52,371 nt of DNA from NCBI GenBank assembly GCA_947466955.1, contig CANIFM010000002.1:1-52371 (forward strand), written 5' to 3'. The position numbers were made by a program, and so were the translations under genes. Under the pieces are notes generated by a model. It was not told the origin of the DNA and ran no database searches. It saw nothing but the letters and a program-made list of their open reading frames with translations. Below are positions 46,944-52,371 of this stretch, in pieces (the stretch's first letter is position 1; every line of letters begins with the position of its first letter). Origin of the DNA: Bacteroidota bacterium (lineage in GTDB: Bacteria > Bacteroidota > Bacteroidia > Flavobacteriales > Flavobacteriaceae).

Positions 46944-47092
46944 TTTGGAGCGCATTGTCCTCTTGTATTTGGAATTACAATTCCCGCTTTTGGCTATATC
47001 TCTTCGCTTCGCTGCGAAGATACCACCTTAAATGAAATTCACTGAACTCCAATTAAAATAAAAGTATAGGGAAGTAATCGGGGCTGAGGAAA
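46944..47092 (+). repeat. Interspersed structured repeat, copy G (diverged)
   Basis: TTTGGAGCGC..CAATTCCCGCTTTTGGCTATATCTCTTCGCTTCGCTGCGAAGATACCACC..ATCGGGGCTGAGG. Confidence 0.5.
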
Positions 47093-47242
47093 AATTTGTT
47101 TTCTTACTTTTATTTTTTTTGTTTAAATCTATTATCTTTTTTTATTAACCGCAAAGAGCACAAAGTCTTACTTAAAGTTCGCAAAGTTTTTTTATCACAA
47201 ATTCGCCAACAACCAACAACTATTTTTAAACCATATAAAGGT

Positions 47243-47412
47243 GGATTTTTAATCCGTGCCCAAAAATACAAGAAAAAATAATTGTGATGAAACTGCCTCG
47301 TTCCTCACAATGATATTCTAACACAATTACGGATGCGACAACTAATTGTCCTCGATAATAAAATAAAAATAGAATCTGAAATAAATTCAGATTGACAAAA
47401 CAAAGATTAAAT
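47243..47412 (+). repeat. Composite interspersed repeat, copy 3
   Basis: GTGCCCAAAAATACAAGAAAAAATAATTGTGATGA..GATATTCTAACACAATTACGGATGCGACAACTAATTGTCCTCGATA..; cf. 17660 and 17950. Confidence 0.85.
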
Positions 47413-47511
47413 ATCAGACCCCTCGGATATGTCCCACAACGTATAGGGCATTTGCACAATATATATTAAATCTAATTTACTTGTGTTCGGTTGAGAGTCA
47501 TCCGACAAGAA

Positions 47512-47861
47512 ATCAATCGTCGGCAGGTTGGATACTCAGTATCTGAGTAGAAAACAATCGTCGGCGGGTTGGATACTCAGTATCTGAGTAGAAAACGATT
47601 GTCGGCAGGTTGGATACTCAGTATCCTATGAGAAATCAATCGTCGGCGGGTTGGATACTGAGTATCTGAGCAGAAAACGATTGTCGGCGGGTTGGATACT
47701 CAGTATCTGAGCAGAAAACGATCGTCGGCGGGTTGGATACTGAGTATCTGAGCAGAAAACGATTGTCGGCAGGTTGGATACTCAGTATCTGATGAGAAAT
47801 CAATCGTCGGCGGGTTGGATACTCAGTATCTGAGTAGAAATCAATCGTCGGCGGGTTGGAT
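47512..47861 (+). repeat. 41-bp tandem repeat array (about 9 units)
   Basis: Anchor TCGGC(A/G)GGTTGGAT at 47520, 47561, 47602, 47643, 47684, 47725, 47766, 47807, 47848: invariant 41-nt spacing. Confidence 0.97.
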
Positions 47862-48149
47862 CACCCTTTTCTGAACTCTAATAAATTATTTTTGAAAGGC
47901 TTTTTTGATTTTTTTTAAAAAAATCTGAAATAAATTCAGTTTGAAAAATCAAAGGTTAAATTCAGATTATCTAAGGGTTAATTCGGTTATTCGGAAAATC
48001 TTAAATCTTAAATCATAAATCGAGGTTAGCATGAATGGTGGCAGCGGAAATCTTCTGTGGAACAATCCATTTTATAACGTTTGATTTTAATCTAATGGAA
48101 TATAAGTATCGCAGCTTTGCATAAGTTATTATGAAAATCTAAACGTGAA

Positions 48150-48226
48150 TTAGTAGCCCTGACAGCAGCGGCATCCTGTTGTGGCGGTGTTCGCCACAAG
48201 AGATACAGCGAATGGCAGGAAGAATA
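48150..48226 (-). repeat. Interspersed structured repeat, copy E (inverted); partial copy D at 48037-48068
   Basis: GTAGCCCTGACAGCAGCGGCATCCTGTTGTGGCGGTGTTCGCCACAAGAGATACAGCGAATGGCAGGA. Confidence 0.75.
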
Positions 48227-48277
48227 GTGAAAGAAAAATAAAACGTGTGCTTCAAGAAAAAAAACAAGCTAATAAAT

Positions 48278-48316
48278 AAAAAAACGAATTTGAAATGAAT
48301 CAAATTCGTTTTTTTA
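48278..48316 (-). terminator. Terminator downstream of BadF/BadG-type kinase gene
   Basis: AAAAACGAATTTGA-aatgaa-TCAAATTCGTTTTTT. Confidence 0.75.
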
Positions 48317-48338
48317 TATAATAATACTTCCTGAATTC

Positions 48339-49187
48339 TTAATTCAATAAATGAAATTGAATCAAACCGTCAATTGGTCTTCTAAGTACATTTCCAATCG
48401 TTAAACCATTGAATTCCAAAACCTCTTTTAATTCTTCTTTTAGATAAAAAGCAATTGACCCAATAAAATGAACGGGCACTTCTTTGCAATTTTCATATTG
48501 AGTAATATAATTTTCTACAAAAACTTGCATGTCTTTTCTAACTAACTTTTGACAATATTCTTCGTCTTTGTGTTGAATTAAAAACTTTGCAAAAGTCGCC
48601 ATATAGGCATTGGGATTTGGTTCTTTATATAAATTGTGTTTGATTACATCCGCTTCTAAATCGTATGCTTTTTCAAATTTCTTTGCCAAAGCAGCTGGCA
48701 TTTTACCAAAATAATAATCCCGAATTAGTTGTCGTCCAAATTGGTTTCCACTGCAATCATCCATTGCAATATAGCCCAAAGATTGTACTTTTTGATGCAA
48801 AATATTTCCATCAAAATAACTGCAATTTGAACCTGTTCCTAAAATACAAACTATTGCTTTTTCATTTTTGGGAGTTGTTGCATAAACCGCTGCATACGTA
48901 TCTTCGTGAACCACAATTGTAGCGTTTGGAAAATACTCTTGAAATACACCGTGCAAAAAATTTTTCATTCTATCGGTTCCGCAACCAGCACCATAGAAAA
49001 ACAAATGAGATACACTTTCTCTGTTTAGGGAAAGATCGAAACGGTCATTTAAACGAGAAATAATTTCTTCTTTTACAAGAACTTCAGGATTTAATCCTAA
49101 TGTTTGTGTTGTAAATAATATTTTTCCAGTTTCATCTATAGAAATCCAATCGGCTTTTGTAGAGCCGCTATCAACTAATAATTTCAT
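48339..49187 (-). CDS. BadF/BadG/BcrA/BcrD ATPase family, N-acetylglucosamine kinase-like
   Basis: MKLLVDSGSTKADWISID; FFYGAGCGTDRM; VCILGTGSNCSYFDG; MDDCSGNQFGRQLIRDYYFG. Confidence 0.88.
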   Translation of the reverse strand: MKLLVDSGSTKADWISIDETGKILFTTQTLGLNPEVLVKEEIISRLNDRFDLSLNRESVSHLFFYGAGCGTDRMKNFLHGVFQEYFPNATIVVHEDTYAAVYATTPKNEKAIVCILGTGSNCSYFDGNILHQKVQSLGYIAMDDCSGNQFGRQLIRDYYFGKMPAALAKKFEKAYDLEADVIKHNLYKEPNPNAYMATFAKFLIQHKDEEYCQKLVRKDMQVFVENYITQYENCKEVPVHFIGSIAFYLKEELKEVLEFNGLTIGNVLRRPIDGLIQFHLLN

Positions 49188-49217
49188 AATTTAAAGGTAT
49201 TAGGCGTAAATAAATAC

Positions 49218-49248
49218 AAAATCCCCAAACAAAAATTTGAGGATTTAT
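49218..49248 (-). terminator. Probable terminator of gapA
   Basis: AAATCCcCAAA..TTTGaGGATTT inverted repeat just 3' of gapA, T-rich on the minus strand. Confidence 0.5.
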
Positions 49249-49255
49249 ATTTTTA

Positions 49256-50272
<1,017 letters not shown>

Positions 50273-50355
50273 TTAGGCAATAAGTGATAAACTTTATGCC
50301 GGTTATAAATATTGATTAATTTAAATTTTCTATTAAAGTCAGTGACTTAAATATT

Positions 50356-51342
50356 TTATGTTGACATTATGTCTGAAACTCTTAATAATTCCAAATCAAT
50401 TTCAGTATGTCCTTTTATGGCTTGTTCCAATGGAGTTAACGTTATTTTATCTCCCAAAATTCCAACCATATAATTTGATTTTCCTTCTAATAATGCTTCT
50501 ACAGCTTTTACGCCCAATCTACTTGCCAAAACTCTATCAAAACAAGATGGTGAACCACCACGTTGCATGTGCCCTAAAACAGAAACACGAACATCATATT
50601 CAGGTAAATTGGCTTCTACATAATCTTTAAGTTCAAAAATATTTTTACCAATTTTATCCCCTTCAGCAATTACAACAATGCTTGAAGATTTTCCAGATGC
50701 TTTACTTTTTTCTAAAGATTCTAACAAACGTTCTAAGCCTAAATTTTCTTCGGGAATAAGAATTTCTTCAGCACCTGCACCAATTCCTGCATTTAAAGCA
50801 ATATGACCAGCATCTCTACCCATGACTTCCACTAAGAATAATCTGTTGTGAGAACTGGCAGTATCACGAATTTTATCAATTACGTCAATAACCGTATTTA
50901 GCGCAGTATCGTAACCTAAAGTGTGACTTGTTCCAAAAATGTCATTATCAATAGTTCCAGGAATACCCATCACTGGAAAACCAAATTCGCTATTGAAAAC
51001 CTCTGCACCTGTGAAACTTCCGTCACCACCAATAATTACAAGTGAATCTATACCTGCTTTTACCAAATTATTGTATGCTTTTTTTCTGCCTTCAACGGTC
51101 ATAAATTCTTTAGACCGAGCAGTTTTTAGAATAGTACCTCCTTTATTGATAATGTTATTCACACTTCTTGGTCCCATTTCCTTAAAATCACCATCAATCA
51201 TACCTTCATATCCACGATAAATACCGATACATTCTATGTTGTGAAAGGCACAAGTTCTAACAACAGAACGAATGGCAGCATTCATTCCAGGAGAATCTCC
51301 CCCAGAAGTCAAGACCCCTATTTTTTTTATTGTATTACTCAT
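50356..51342 (-). CDS. pfkA: 6-phosphofructokinase
   Basis: IGVLTSGGDSPGMNAAIRSVVR; GGDGSFTGA; PGTIDNDIFGTSHTLGYDTALN; GHMQRGGSPSCFDRVLASRLG. Confidence 0.98.
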   Translation of the reverse strand: MSNTIKKIGVLTSGGDSPGMNAAIRSVVRTCAFHNIECIGIYRGYEGMIDGDFKEMGPRSVNNIINKGGTILKTARSKEFMTVEGRKKAYNNLVKAGIDSLVIIGGDGSFTGAEVFNSEFGFPVMGIPGTIDNDIFGTSHTLGYDTALNTVIDVIDKIRDTASSHNRLFLVEVMGRDAGHIALNAGIGAGAEEILIPEENLGLERLLESLEKSKASGKSSSIVVIAEGDKIGKNIFELKDYVEANLPEYDVRVSVLGHMQRGGSPSCFDRVLASRLGVKAVEALLEGKSNYMVGILGDKITLTPLEQAIKGHTEIDLELLRVSDIMST

Positions 51343-51521
51343 TTTTTGCGTTTTAAAATGTAAACTTACTATAATTCACTCTTTAAAAAAGTGGATTTTT
51401 TATTAAATTAATAAATTGTTGAAATTCAAACGTTTTCGTTGATAAGTTTTTAAAAAACGAGACTAACCTACTTATTTTTATAAACTAAATTCTCAAATTT
51501 ATTTTAAATAATAGAACGATT

Positions 51522-52371
51522 CTAATCGCCATCTTTATTCAAAACTCCCTCAATATTTGCTTTTTCAGTTTTTGAAGATTTACTTTTTTTAGTTTTAAAA
51601 ATAATTCCATCAGACGGAACGTCAGAATCCAATTGAGTGTTCGCTTGAATTACTTTTTTAGCGGGATTTTTCTTCTTGAAAATTATATTTACCAATTCCT
51701 TAAAGGTGTCAAAATCTATTTGATATGAAATTCCTAATCCTTGTGTATATCCAATTCCTTGTCCAATATAACTTATGTCATTTTCCTTATTAAATACTCG
51801 TAAATTGAGGGTTCCTTCTTCATTTACACGATATTGAACTTCAACATCGCCTACAACTGCCGATTGATTTATTCCACCAACAGGAACTCCTAATTTTCCA
51901 TTAAAAGTTATTTTATCGTTAATTTTAGAGGAAACTGTTACTCCAAATCTACCATCTGTTTCGGTGCCAGGACGTTTGTCTGCTAAAACATAATCTATTC
52001 CTAAATTGAATTTTCCTTCTTCATCTTTAAATATATCATTGAATAACCCACTTGCCTTTTCAAATAAATTTCCTGTCAAATCCGATTGACTAACACCAAC
52101 TTGACTTAAAAAACCACCTGAAGAAAGCAAATATAACGCTTGTTTTTGTCGGGCATCTTTATCATCTAATTTGTACTGAATCTCAGATTTTAATACGGAA
52201 CTAACTGTTGGAAAATTAATTAAAAAATCAGGTTCTGGATTGCTCAAATTCCCTTTAATTCCGATAACAACTTCTACAGGTACTTTTTTATTAAATGAAG
52301 GATTGTCTAATAAAACAGCCGGATTTGCTGTAGTTTCATACACCGCTTCTAAATTCAAAATAGCACGAAGC
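51522..52371 (-). CDS. Translocation/assembly module TamB-like protein, C-terminal part (runs off window)
   Basis: PVEVVIGIKGNLSNPEPDFLINFPTVSSVLKSEIQYKLDD..QALYLLSSGGFL; open at window edge. Confidence 0.82.
   Translation of the reverse strand, partial: LRAILNLEAVYETTANPAVLLDNPSFNKKVPVEVVIGIKGNLSNPEPDFLINFPTVSSVLKSEIQYKLDDKDARQKQALYLLSSGGFLSQVGVSQSDLTGNLFEKASGLFNDIFKDEEGKFNLGIDYVLADKRPGTETDGRFGVTVSSKINDKITFNGKLGVPVGGINQSAVVGDVEVQYRVNEEGTLNLRVFNKENDISYIGQGIGYTQGLGISYQIDFDTFKELVNIIFKKKNPAKKVIQANTQLDSDVPSDGIIFKTKKSKSSKTEKANIEGVLNKDGD

Noticed and set aside
47512-47861. CRISPR array
   Set aside because: Units are contiguous 41-bp repeats with only scattered substitutions; no unique spacers and no cas genes in the window.

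Overview
AT-rich Bacteroidota (Flavobacterium-like) chromosomal window, about 52.4 kb. Core content: a MarR/nitroreductase/YceI cluster; a complete trpEGDCFBA operon behind a tandem-Trp leader peptide and attenuator; a TetR/TolC/HlyD/MFS efflux operon; a thrABC operon behind a Thr/Ile-rich leader peptide; parE/parC, murQ, sod, psd, gapA, pfkA and the 3' part of a tamB-like gene. Accessory content: (1) 13.9-15.5 kb, a trypsin-like protease plus small membrane protein in what looks like an integron-type cassette (matching inverted cassette ends and a ~135-nt attC-like hairpin), preceded by a promoter and a 19-aa sORF; (2) an MntA/HepT toxin-antitoxin pair whose HepT is split by a +1 frameshift at UUUUGA; (3) two tandem arrays (17 x 21 bp at 16.4 kb, about 9 x 41 bp at 47.5 kb); (4) a dense set of short structured interspersed repeats, including a family with two conserved CCGCT-type boxes flanking a variable hairpin, which I count about 8 times, some copies inside biosynthetic operons and some supplying start codons or C-termini. 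All calls are by eye from sequence and the supplied translations; no database search was run.
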